Shown: positions 37,774 through 46,338 of the stretch, piece after piece
How positions within the stretch are numbered: the first letter of the stretch is position 1
Layout: each line of letters starts with the position of its first letter
Assembly (NCBI RefSeq): GCF_002159645.1
Contig: NZ_NFJB01000001.1
Location: 62,001 to 126,000 of the forward strand
DNA from: Parabacteroides sp. An277
GTDB taxonomy: Bacteria > Bacteroidota > Bacteroidia > Bacteroidales > Tannerellaceae
Reading direction: 5' to 3'
DNA length: 64,000 nt
The notes under the pieces: generated by a model
Databases searched by the model: none
What the model was told of the DNA's origin: nothing
What the model saw: the letters and a program-made list of their open reading frames with translations, nothing else
Translations under genes and position numbers: made by a program

Positions 37774-39681
37774 ATGGGAATCATTATTGACGATATGAAT
37801 TTGCCTAATGGATATATACTTCAAAGAGGAAAGTACAAGATTGCGCAAGTGATTGGGCAAGGCGGTTTTGGCATAACTTATAAAGGCTTTTGGACTACGG
37901 AGGTCAAAGGTTCTTTGGGAGCTATGCGAACGGAGATACCCGTGTGCATCAAGGAATATTTCTTTAAGGATTATTGTAGCCGAGACCCTCAATCGTTGAT
38001 TGTGCGTGTCCATTCAGATACCGGAAAGCTTCTTTTCAATAAATTCAAAGAGAAGTTGATTAAAGAAGCCAAGATCCTTTCAGAGGTTCATCATCCTTAT
38101 ATAGTCAATGTGTTGGAAGTCTTTGAAGAGAACAATACGGCTTATATTGTAATGGAATACATTGCAGGTAGTTCTTTGAAGGATAGATTGTCGAAAGAGG
38201 GTGTGCTTCCTGAGGCTTTGGTGTTACGTTATATTAAGCAAATTGGTGAAGCATTAGCTTTTGTGCATCAGAAAAATATTCTCCATTTGGATATAAAGCC
38301 AAGTAATATCTTGATAGATCGGAATAATAATGCGCGTCTAATTGATTTTGGTGTAAGTAAGCGGTACGATATTCAGGAAGAGGAGACAAGTACTACGATG
38401 TTGACGCTATCCAAAGGATTTGCGGCTATCGAACAATATGATAGTGAAGGTATACAGACTTTTTCTCCTTGCCCAGATATCTATTCACTGGGGGCTACGA
38501 TGTACAATTTGCTGACGGGAAAGATTCCGACCGAATCTATTTTAAGAGCTACGCGGTTATTAGAGAAACCAAGCGTATTGAATCCGCATATTTCGCCTCA
38601 AATAGAGCAAGTGATATTGAAAGCTATGGAGATTGTTCCAGCGGATAGATATCAAAGTGTTCGGGAAATGTTGGATGCATTGGCTTTATCGGATGTAGAA
38701 CCCTCTTCAAATATTTCGAATTCTTTGCCTCAAGATGGTATGAATGAAGAAGAGGAAACAACTCTTTTGCCTCCAAAAACCGGAGATATTTCAGAAAAGG
38801 AAGAAGAGACGGTTTTAAATCATAAAGGAGAAGATGAGATTTCGAAACAAACAGATACTTCGAATCTGAAGCCTAAAAAGCGTAATGTTGGGGTAGTGGT
38901 GATAACGATTGGGACTATCGTTCTTTTTGGTGGAAGTGCTGCTGGATGGTATGTATATACTAAGAATGAGCATCATTTGCCTCAGACGAATGTGGGTGCC
39001 GTAAAGGAAATCTCGGAAATAGAGAAGATTGATTCGATTGCTATGGTGAATCTGCAACCTTCTGAGGCTGAGATGAAAATGGATTCAGTACCTCAAAAAG
39101 AAAATATAGTTGTAAATTCGAATAAATATAACGATAATCGGACGGATTCACAGGCTAAAAATGAGGAAAAAACGGTTATAAAAAAAGAAGAGAAGCCGAA
39201 GGTTTCTTCGGAAGTGCAATCGTCGCGCAAAGAAGAAGTAGTAGAAGCAAAAAAAACTCTTGCAGAAGAGGATAATAAGTTGTTTTTGTATGAAAAATGG
39301 CTTGCTTCGGGAAAGGAAAAAATAAATCAGAAGGACTATCAAACAGCTAAAGCAGATTTAAATAAGGCAAAGGAGTTTGAAGTAACGGAAGAGGTCATTC
39401 GCTTATTGGTGTTTTGTGATCAACAGATAGAGGAAGAAGCTGTCGTTGAACGTAAAAATGGCTATGAGGAGAAGATGCCTTTCGGGACTTATATGATTGT
39501 TCGGAAGAAAGCAAACAACCGTTATGGGGCGATTGACGAAGAAGGAATTGAGCGCATCCCTTGCAAATACTTGAGTGTAGGTAAAGCAGAAGATGGCCGG
39601 GCTTTTGAACGAGAAGATAAATTGTTTGATATTTATGCCTCCGATGGTACGTTGATTACCCAAGGGGCAACAGGTTATTGA
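37774..39681 (+). CDS. Hanks-type Ser/Thr protein kinase, single-pass membrane protein
   Basis: 635 residues. The kinase domain (about 20-310) has the Gly loop IGQGGFGITYKG, the ATP lysine in VCIKEYFF, the catalytic loop LHLDIKPSN (HLD, not HRD, so a non-RD kinase), and IDFGVSKRY. An acidic linker leads to one membrane span (about 372-394, VVVITIGTIVLFGGSAAGWY), then a Lys/Glu-rich coiled region and a C-terminal WG-repeat-like sensor (YGAIDEEGIERIPCKY). The layout is a cytoplasmic kinase with an extracytoplasmic sensor, as in PknB-like proteins but without PASTA repeats. Non-RD kinases are often not regulated by activation-loop phosphorylation. Confidence 0.9.
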   Translation: MGIIIDDMNLPNGYILQRGKYKIAQVIGQGGFGITYKGFWTTEVKGSLGAMRTEIPVCIKEYFFKDYCSRDPQSLIVRVHSDTGKLLFNKFKEKLIKEAKILSEVHHPYIVNVLEVFEENNTAYIVMEYIAGSSLKDRLSKEGVLPEALVLRYIKQIGEALAFVHQKNILHLDIKPSNILIDRNNNARLIDFGVSKRYDIQEEETSTTMLTLSKGFAAIEQYDSEGIQTFSPCPDIYSLGATMYNLLTGKIPTESILRATRLLEKPSVLNPHISPQIEQVILKAMEIVPADRYQSVREMLDALALSDVEPSSNISNSLPQDGMNEEEETTLLPPKTGDISEKEEETVLNHKGEDEISKQTDTSNLKPKKRNVGVVVITIGTIVLFGGSAAGWYVYTKNEHHLPQTNVGAVKEISEIEKIDSIAMVNLQPSEAEMKMDSVPQKENIVVNSNKYNDNRTDSQAKNEEKTVIKKEEKPKVSSEVQSSRKEEVVEAKKTLAEEDNKLFLYEKWLASGKEKINQKDYQTAKADLNKAKEFEVTEEVIRLLVFCDQQIEEEAVVERKNGYEEKMPFGTYMIVRKKANNRYGAIDEEGIERIPCKYLSVGKAEDGRAFEREDKLFDIYASDGTLITQGATGY

Positions 39682-39691
39682 TGATTGATAT

Positions 39692-40642
39692 ATGAAAACG
39701 ATTTGGTTATTAATATGTTGCATGGTTTTTCCAATAGGAGTATGGGCTCAACAACGAGCAGAATATAATCGAAAGGGAGATGAGGCCATGAAACGCCAAG
39801 ATTATCGGGATGCCAAAATGTGGTATGAAGAGGGTGTCTCGTATTGTGATATGTATAGCATAGATAAGTTAACAGAAATTTGGCTAAAAGATGAATCATC
39901 GCGTTCTTCTATGCGCAGTTTGATGAGTAAATGTCTGAATTGCTTGAATGTATTAGGTACAGAGCAAGATACGACGGCTATTCATCAATTGATACTTTAT
40001 TATCAAAAAGGTATAGGTACGCCAGTAAGTGATGAATTGGCCGAATATTGGACAGAGAAATTAGAGCAAGTTCGAAACCAAATGCTTTATGTACCTTCGG
40101 ATGAAGTTGTATCTTTTGAAGAAAAAAAAGAACGGATGAAGTTTTTCATTGGGTATCAATATGCGATCGAAGCTCCTTATGGCTTGACTGTTGGAGGCGT
40201 AGGAAAGCGTTTAGGTTGGTACGTACGTTTTAAAACGAATATGTCGTTCGACAAATATTATACAGCTGAGTGTAATAGCCAGAATGGAGGCGAGTTGATA
40301 GAGGCACTTTCTGAGGATGCGTATTATTTTACGAACGAACGGAAAAAGAGTCTTTATGCGTTTACGGGTGGATTGGTGATTAAATGTACCAATTGGCTTT
40401 ATACATCGGTGGGCGTAGGTTATGGTGAACGGACATTATTATATGAGTATTATACGATTGACCATCAAACGGGGACACTTGGTTCTCAATCATGGGCTAA
40501 ACATTTAGATGCATCTTATGTAGGTGTGGCAGGTGATATTGATGTGATGTGTAAGTTAGGACCTGTTTATCTCAGTGTAGGATGTAATACGATTAATTTT
40601 AAATATGCAGATTTGAATGCAGGTGTGGGTGTATTCTTTTAA
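39692..40642 (+). CDS. Secreted TPR-like protein with C-terminal barrel-like region
   Basis: 316 residues with a signal peptide (cleavage near VWAQQ). Residues 22-60 hold one tetratricopeptide-like helix pair (AEYNRKGDEAMKRQDYRDAKMWYEEGV), followed by a helical stretch and, from about 148, a beta-rich region of alternating aromatic and small residues (FFIGYQYAIEAPYGLTVGG) ending AGVGVFF, which resembles a small outer-membrane barrel. It begins 10 bases after the kinase stop and so belongs to the same operon. It may be the envelope output or the ligand side of the kinase. Confidence 0.65.
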   Translation: MKTIWLLICCMVFPIGVWAQQRAEYNRKGDEAMKRQDYRDAKMWYEEGVSYCDMYSIDKLTEIWLKDESSRSSMRSLMSKCLNCLNVLGTEQDTTAIHQLILYYQKGIGTPVSDELAEYWTEKLEQVRNQMLYVPSDEVVSFEEKKERMKFFIGYQYAIEAPYGLTVGGVGKRLGWYVRFKTNMSFDKYYTAECNSQNGGELIEALSEDAYYFTNERKKSLYAFTGGLVIKCTNWLYTSVGVGYGERTLLYEYYTIDHQTGTLGSQSWAKHLDASYVGVAGDIDVMCKLGPVYLSVGCNTINFKYADLNAGVGVFF

Positions 40643-40654
40643 GGAGGAAAGTCT

Positions 40655-42865
40655 ATGTCGAAATATATACGTTGGATAATTTTGTGTTTACCTCTTGTGA
40701 TGGGGTATGGTTGTATGGATGAGCCAGACATGGATACAAATGTGCGGAATGCAGCTCCGCCTTCCATTCGTTTGTTAACAGGTACATCCGAAGAATATAT
40801 ATTAGGAACTACGGCTACTACAATAACTCTTCAGGCGGAAGTCTTAAGTGCAAATGGACTTCCTGTAGAGGCGTATGGTGTCTGTTGGGGATTAGATCCT
40901 TCGCCGGTCGTAGAGTCGGGTGATACGGTGATTTCAGGAACAGGCATAGGTGAGTATGAGTCGACAGCAGTTGGTTTGGAAGCAGATACGACATATTATA
41001 TTCGTCCGTATGCAACTAATGAGAAAGGGACGAGTTATGGTGAAGAACTGTCTGTTTCAACTCAGACGGGTTTGGGTGTGGTACAGACTTTGGATCCGGC
41101 TGATGTGAAAGCCGAATCGGCTTTTTTAGGAGGGCGTCTCTTGGCGTTGGGTGAGGGGGATATCGTCAAAAGAGGCGTGTATCTTTATGAAACGTCATTG
41201 AACGATCCGTCGCCTCGTACGATAGAGATGGAGGCACAGACGGATTCTCTTTTCTCGGCCACGGTTGAGAATTTGGAGCCATCCACGCGCTATTATGTCC
41301 AAGCCTTCGTAGAGAATCGTTTTGGTATGTTCCCGCTTCCGGCTGTCAAATCGTTCTATACAACCAGTGGTAAGCCGGAGTTCAAGTCGATGGAACCGAT
41401 TGCAAGAGATTATTCTTCTATTACTTTCCGAGCTGTTTTTGCGACATTGGGAGATGCCGATATCGAGGAAGCGGGTTTTTGTTATCGGAAGGGAGAAGAA
41501 CCTGCTTGGACGGATACCTCTGCAGTACAGGTACCGTGTGTCATTACGAACGACTCGATAATGATAGGTGTACTCGACGGTTTGGAGCAACAGACGCAAT
41601 ATTTTGTCAAAGCGTATGCTCGCAATAAATATGGTGAAGTCTATTTTGGCGAGGATTATACCTTCTACGCTCAGAGTAGTGCGCCTACAGTGTCGACTTC
41701 TGCTATCGATGCTTCAGACATGGATGCGGGGACGTTACGCGTCGAGGGGTCTATCTTGGATAAGGGCGAGACGGATATCGTGGGGGCTGGCTTTGTCTGG
41801 TCTTCTACTAATCAGCAACCGACGATAGGAGATGCGGCGTGCGATTCTATCATGGCCTATCAGGGAGATAGCATTTTTGTGGGAAACATTACCGAACTCC
41901 GAGGCGGTACAACCTACTACGTTCGTGCCTTTGCTTATAATGCGTCGAACGTTTATTCGTATGGCGCGGTGCAAACCGTCGAGACGCCGGCTATCCTCAC
42001 TTCCCTCACGGCCTATCCAGGTGAGGCAGTGACCGAGGCTTCTTATTGTGTGTTGAATAACATAGGTTATATTTTAGGGGGAGACTTAGGCCGACAACGT
42101 TCTGCTTCGTTGTTCATGTATAATATGAGTACAGATGAATGGGCGCAACGGAATCCCATCCCGGAAGCCGTAAAGAGTTCCTCTTTCTTTGCCTTGAATG
42201 ACTTTACAGTTATATCCTTTGGTGGAAAGGATGATAATAATCACGTTACAAACGGTTTCTATGGGTACGCATGGATGACCAACGAATGGACAGAGTTAAA
42301 TAGTGGAGGTTATTCGCTCTCCGACGCGGCTGGCATTTCGCTGGATAACGAGGCTTACATTTTGGGCGGTTTTGGAGTCAATGATACTATCAATGATAAG
42401 GTATTGCAGTTTATCCCAAGCGGCAGTGGTTCGTGGACGGAGCTCCCTTCTCGTTTCCCTGATGAGCAAGTGAAGAGCATCTTGGTGCGGATAGGTGACC
42501 GTTTCTATGCCGGTCTGGGTCGTACGAGTATCGGTTTGTCGGGTATCTCGTATAGCAAAGATCTCTGGTCGTCGGCGGATATGTCGTCGTGGAGCAGCGA
42601 AGAGGAGTGCCCGACTGAAGCGGAAGGTGTGGTAGCCGGTGTCGCGTGTGGCGACAAGCTGTATGTGTTGGATACGAACTTGGATTTGTACGTTTTCGAC
42701 CCGGCCACGGATTCGTGGGCAAAGCAACCAACCTCCATCCGCTCGTCGTTGCAAAGCAGTAACCTGACGAACATCTTTATGTTTGCCTATAATGGGTATC
42801 TCTATATAGGGCAGACGAGCGGTAGTAAGCATTTCGTCCGCTATAACCCAGGGTGGGATCATTGA
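40655..42865 (+). CDS. Large lipoprotein with fibronectin III-like and kelch-like repeats
   Basis: 736 residues with a lipobox at VMGYGC (Cys about 20), so it is probably anchored in the outer membrane. Four to five beta-sandwich repeats of about 95 residues follow, each ending TYYIRPYATNEKG-style (TYYIR, RYYVQAF, QYFVKAYARN, TYYVRAFAYN), the Bacteroidetes FN3-like pattern. The last third (about 450-736) is a kelch-like propeller: NNIGYILGGD, FTVISFGGKDD, EAYILGGFG, DRFYAGLG, DKLYVLDTN, GYLYIGQ. It is a surface or adhesion-type protein. It starts 12 bases after the preceding gene and ends the cluster; codons in its last third are more GC-rich than those before. Confidence 0.8.
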   Translation: MSKYIRWIILCLPLVMGYGCMDEPDMDTNVRNAAPPSIRLLTGTSEEYILGTTATTITLQAEVLSANGLPVEAYGVCWGLDPSPVVESGDTVISGTGIGEYESTAVGLEADTTYYIRPYATNEKGTSYGEELSVSTQTGLGVVQTLDPADVKAESAFLGGRLLALGEGDIVKRGVYLYETSLNDPSPRTIEMEAQTDSLFSATVENLEPSTRYYVQAFVENRFGMFPLPAVKSFYTTSGKPEFKSMEPIARDYSSITFRAVFATLGDADIEEAGFCYRKGEEPAWTDTSAVQVPCVITNDSIMIGVLDGLEQQTQYFVKAYARNKYGEVYFGEDYTFYAQSSAPTVSTSAIDASDMDAGTLRVEGSILDKGETDIVGAGFVWSSTNQQPTIGDAACDSIMAYQGDSIFVGNITELRGGTTYYVRAFAYNASNVYSYGAVQTVETPAILTSLTAYPGEAVTEASYCVLNNIGYILGGDLGRQRSASLFMYNMSTDEWAQRNPIPEAVKSSSFFALNDFTVISFGGKDDNNHVTNGFYGYAWMTNEWTELNSGGYSLSDAAGISLDNEAYILGGFGVNDTINDKVLQFIPSGSGSWTELPSRFPDEQVKSILVRIGDRFYAGLGRTSIGLSGISYSKDLWSSADMSSWSSEEECPTEAEGVVAGVACGDKLYVLDTNLDLYVFDPATDSWAKQPTSIRSSLQSSNLTNIFMFAYNGYLYIGQTSGSKHFVRYNPGWDH

Positions 42866-42870
42866 CCCAC

Positions 42871-42998
42871 GTCGGAGCCCTCGAAGTCAAGTGTCAGACT
42901 TAACGAGGCTGGGTGTCGGACCCAGGCTACCTAACTGTCGGACCCAGCCTACCTGGGTGTCGGACTTAACTGAGTTAACTGTCGGACCTAACTTTTTT
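42871..42998. repeat. Tandem array, 6 x 22 bp
   Basis: The word gtcggac (or gtcagac) starts units at 42871, 42893, 42915, 42937, 42959 and 42981, exactly 22 bp apart. Unit ends alternate between ...gggt and ...aact in places, hinting at a 44-bp higher order. It fills the gap between the lipoprotein and cysE, and an open frame across it would add a false 50-residue extension to cysE. Confidence 0.93.
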
Positions 42999-43040
42999 AA
43001 CAATATAAGGAATCAATATAAACATAGAAAGGCGTCTAAA

Positions 43041-43928
43041 ATGGATAAGTCAGCAATCTTAAAACGCATTCAGGAGAACGTGGCGCAGCTCTCGGCAGCC
43101 GGCGACGCGCGATACCGGTACATCCCGCTGCATCGGCGGCCTACGCCCTCGGTGGAGCGGGTGCGGGAGGTGATGCATCTCCTGCGGGCAGTCCTGTTTC
43201 CCGGCTTCTTCGACGAGGTGCATGAACACAGCCTCGAGTCCCTTCCCTATTATGTAGGGGTTTATTTAGAAAGGATTTATGACCTCTTGCAAGAGCAGAT
43301 TTACCACAGCCTGGGCTTCGAGGCCACGGAAGGAGAGGGGGTATCCCGTGCGCGGGCATCCGACCTCACGATCGCATTCATAGACCGTATCGCTCACATT
43401 AAGTACTTGTTGTCTACCGACGTAAAGGCTATACTGGACGGTGACCCGGCCGCCAAGAGCGAGAGCGAGATTATCTTTTGTTACCCGGCTATCTCGGCCT
43501 TGTTGCATCAGCGAGTAGCGCACGAGCTGTTCCGGCTGGAGATTCCGGTCCTGCCACGGATGATGACGGAAATGGCGCATTCGCTGACCGGTATCGATAT
43601 ACATCCAGGGGCTGAGATCGGGGCTTACTTCAGCATCGATCACGGTACGGGCGTAGTGGTAGGGCAGACCGCTATCATTGGGAACCATGTCCGTCTGTAT
43701 CAGGGAGTGACGCTGGGCGCGAAGAGCTTTACGCTCGACGAGGAGGGGCTGCCGATGGACGTCCCGCGGCATCCTATCATCGAGGACGATGTGACTATCT
43801 ACTCGAACGCGTCTGTGTTGGGACGGATTACGATTGGTCGCGGTTCCATTATCGGTGGGAATATCTGGTTGACACACAGCGTGCCACCCGGTTCGAAGAT
43901 TGTACAGAGCCATGCCGTCCATGAGTAA
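43041..43928 (+). CDS. cysE: Serine O-acetyltransferase
   Basis: 295 residues from the ATG at 43041 (MDKSAILKR); earlier in-frame codons translate the 22-bp array and are rejected. The N-terminal helical domain is followed by the left-handed beta-helix of hexapeptide transferases, with IDIHPGAEIG, ISIDHGTG-type (FSIDHGTGVVVG), VRLYQGVTLGAKSF and ASVLGRITIGRGSIIGG. It makes O-acetylserine for cysteine synthesis, using sulfide rather than the PAPS route; no cysK is next to it. Its last 8 bases overlap pbpC. Confidence 0.93.
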   Translation: MDKSAILKRIQENVAQLSAAGDARYRYIPLHRRPTPSVERVREVMHLLRAVLFPGFFDEVHEHSLESLPYYVGVYLERIYDLLQEQIYHSLGFEATEGEGVSRARASDLTIAFIDRIAHIKYLLSTDVKAILDGDPAAKSESEIIFCYPAISALLHQRVAHELFRLEIPVLPRMMTEMAHSLTGIDIHPGAEIGAYFSIDHGTGVVVGQTAIIGNHVRLYQGVTLGAKSFTLDEEGLPMDVPRHPIIEDDVTIYSNASVLGRITIGRGSIIGGNIWLTHSVPPGSKIVQSHAVHE

Positions 43929-46266
43929 GTTAGCTTGGTGGAGCCTGTTAGGCTCCTTTTTTATTGTCCTGTGGGGAGCTATCCGGTTGTGGGTGCCATC
44001 TCCTCTCTTTTCCTCTCCCTATTCCACCCTATTATACGCACACGACCATACGCTTTTAGGGGCACGCATTGCCGACGACGGGCAATGGCGTTTCCCTACA
44101 GATAGCCACGCCCCCTCGAAATTCGTCACCTGTTTGCAACTCTACGAAGACAGGCGTTTCCAGTATCATCCGGGGGTCGACGTGCTGGCTTTGGCACGAG
44201 CCATGATGTTGAATATTAAGCATCAGCGCGTAGTGAGCGGCGGAAGTACACTGACCATGCAACTGGCCCGCATGGCCCGCGGGAACCAACGGCGCACCCT
44301 CTGGCAGAAGGCGATGGAAATCCTCTGGGCATTCGGCATCGAGTCTCGCTACAGCAAGGAGGAGATTCTGGATCTTTATGCCTCGAATGCACCTTTCGGA
44401 GGGAATGTAGTTGGCATCGAGGCCGCAGCCTGGCGTTACTTTGGGCGCAGCGCTTCCGAACTTTCCTGGGCTGAGCAAGCCACTTTGGCCGTCTTGCCGA
44501 ACGCCCCCGCCTTGATTCATCCCGGACGAAACCGGGACGCCTTACGGCAGAAGCGCGACCACCTCTTGCTTTCCCTCTACGAAGAGGGCTATCTGGACCA
44601 GGAAACCTATGAGCTTTCCTGCCTCGAACCCTTACCCCAGAAACCCCATCCTTTACCCCATCAGGCACCTCATCTCTTAGACCGTATATCACTGGGTAAT
44701 AGAGATGTTCATATACATCATACGACCCTTCGCCCAGCCTTGCAACAGCAGGTGCAATCTATCGTCAATAGCTATGTCGCCGAGTATCGCTCGAACTACA
44801 TCTACAATGCGGCCGCGCTGGTGGCGGATGTCGAGACAGGAGAAGTATGGGCCTACGTCGGGAATGCGACGGACGGCGGCTCTACCGGGCAAGGGGAACA
44901 AGTAGACATCATCGCCTCACCCCGCAGTACCGGTAGCATCCTGAAGCCTTTCCTGTATGCCGGCATGTTGAGCGACGGCTCGTTGCTCCCCGATATGCTG
45001 GTACCCGATATCCCTTTGAACATACGTGGCTTTACGCCCCAGAACTACTCCAAGACCTATAGCGGCGCAGTAGCGGCACGAGAGGCCGTATCCCGCTCCT
45101 TGAACGTGCCGTTGGTACGGATGTTATCCGATTATAAGACAGGGCGATTCATGGCTTTGCTCAAACAATTGGGCATGACGACCCTCCGTTTCCCCGAGTC
45201 GCATTACGGGGCATCCCTGATTTTAGGCGGAGCGGAGGGAACCTTGTGGGACTTGACCGGCATGTATGCGTCGATGGCCCGCCAGTTGGCACACTATTCC
45301 CGTTATAATGGGCGTTACGACGAGGCCGACGTGCATCCGCTCCGCCTCACGCCAGCGGAGGAAGCAGAAGAGAAGAGGCTTACGCTTGCCAGTAACCCGT
45401 CGTACGGCGCGCTTTGGTTCATGTTCGAAGCTATGGCCGGCGTGAATCGCCCCGAAGAGGAGGCCGATTGGCAACAATTCTCATCGATGAAGCGAGTAGC
45501 CTGGAAGACCGGTACGAGCTATGGCGGACGGGATGCCTGGGCGATTGGCGTCACGCCGCGGATGGCCGTCGGCGTCTGGGTAGGGAATGCCAACGGGGAG
45601 GGACGCCCCGGACTGACCGGTGTCGGGAACGCAGCTCCTATCTTATTCGATATCTTCTCCTTGCTCCCAGACTCACCCTGGTTCGACGAGCCACTCGACG
45701 ATATGGTACGTCTGCCCATCTGCCGGACCAGTGGACACAAGGCTACGGCTGCTTGTACGCTGGTCGACACGCTCTATGTCCCTCGTGCCGGCATGCAGTC
45801 GGAGGTATGCCCGTATCACCGTTGGGTCCATCTCTCGGCAGACAGACAGTACCGGGTAAACAGTTCCTGTGCAACCCGGGCAGAGATGGTACGCAGCTCC
45901 TGGTTCGTACTGCCACCTGCCCAAGCCTACTATTACCGCCAATACCATGTAGACTACCAGCCTTTGCCACCCCTTAAGCCAGGATGCGAGGAAGAACCCG
46001 CCACGCAAATCGCCATCCTGTATCCCGAACAAGGGGCTATCTTGTACATCCCTCGCGGTCTATCCGGCGAGCCGGAGCAGGTCGTAATGCGAGCGACCCA
46101 CGTCCGTCCAGACGCTACCCTCTATTGGCACTTGGACGAAGTCTACCTGGGCGAGACGCACCACGAGCACCAGTTAGCCTGCACCCTTACACCCGGTCAG
46201 CACCTCCTGACGCTCGTCGACGAACAGGGTCACCGCCGCTCCGTCCTTTTTGAAGTGAAAGCGTAA
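43921..46266 (+). CDS. pbpC: Penicillin-binding protein 1C
   Basis: 781 residues from the ATG at 43921 (MSKLAWW), overlapping cysE by 8 bases. One N-terminal membrane span (about 5-25). The GT51 glycosyltransferase has EDRRFQYHPGVD and VSGGSTLTMQLARM; the transpeptidase has STGSILKP (SxxK, about 335), SRSLNVP (SxN, about 393) and KTGTSYGG (about 531). A C-terminal BiPBP-like domain (about 700-781) completes the PBP1C layout. It polymerises and crosslinks peptidoglycan in the periplasm. An alpha-2-macroglobulin gene often next to pbpC is absent here. Confidence 0.95.
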   Translation: MSKLAWWSLLGSFFIVLWGAIRLWVPSPLFSSPYSTLLYAHDHTLLGARIADDGQWRFPTDSHAPSKFVTCLQLYEDRRFQYHPGVDVLALARAMMLNIKHQRVVSGGSTLTMQLARMARGNQRRTLWQKAMEILWAFGIESRYSKEEILDLYASNAPFGGNVVGIEAAAWRYFGRSASELSWAEQATLAVLPNAPALIHPGRNRDALRQKRDHLLLSLYEEGYLDQETYELSCLEPLPQKPHPLPHQAPHLLDRISLGNRDVHIHHTTLRPALQQQVQSIVNSYVAEYRSNYIYNAAALVADVETGEVWAYVGNATDGGSTGQGEQVDIIASPRSTGSILKPFLYAGMLSDGSLLPDMLVPDIPLNIRGFTPQNYSKTYSGAVAAREAVSRSLNVPLVRMLSDYKTGRFMALLKQLGMTTLRFPESHYGASLILGGAEGTLWDLTGMYASMARQLAHYSRYNGRYDEADVHPLRLTPAEEAEEKRLTLASNPSYGALWFMFEAMAGVNRPEEEADWQQFSSMKRVAWKTGTSYGGRDAWAIGVTPRMAVGVWVGNANGEGRPGLTGVGNAAPILFDIFSLLPDSPWFDEPLDDMVRLPICRTSGHKATAACTLVDTLYVPRAGMQSEVCPYHRWVHLSADRQYRVNSSCATRAEMVRSSWFVLPPAQAYYYRQYHVDYQPLPPLKPGCEEEPATQIAILYPEQGAILYIPRGLSGEPEQVVMRATHVRPDATLYWHLDEVYLGETHHEHQLACTLTPGQHLLTLVDEQGHRRSVLFEVKA

Positions 46267-46307
46267 GATTCACTTCGGCTTCCATAGGAGATTCAGGGCA
46301 AAATCTG

Positions 46308-46315
46308 TACCTTTG
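46308..46315 (+). promoter_or_regulatory. -7 box of the GH31 gene
   Basis: TACCTTTG lies 23 bases before the ATG at 46339, which supports that ATG, and hence the in-frame TAG, as belonging to the GH31 message. Confidence 0.55.
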
Positions 46316-46338
46316 TGCCTTCATTAAATTTACAAGAC

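Noticed and set aside
42891-43040. 50-residue N-terminal extension of CysE
   Set aside because: It is the translation of the 22-bp array; the protein family starts at about 43041.
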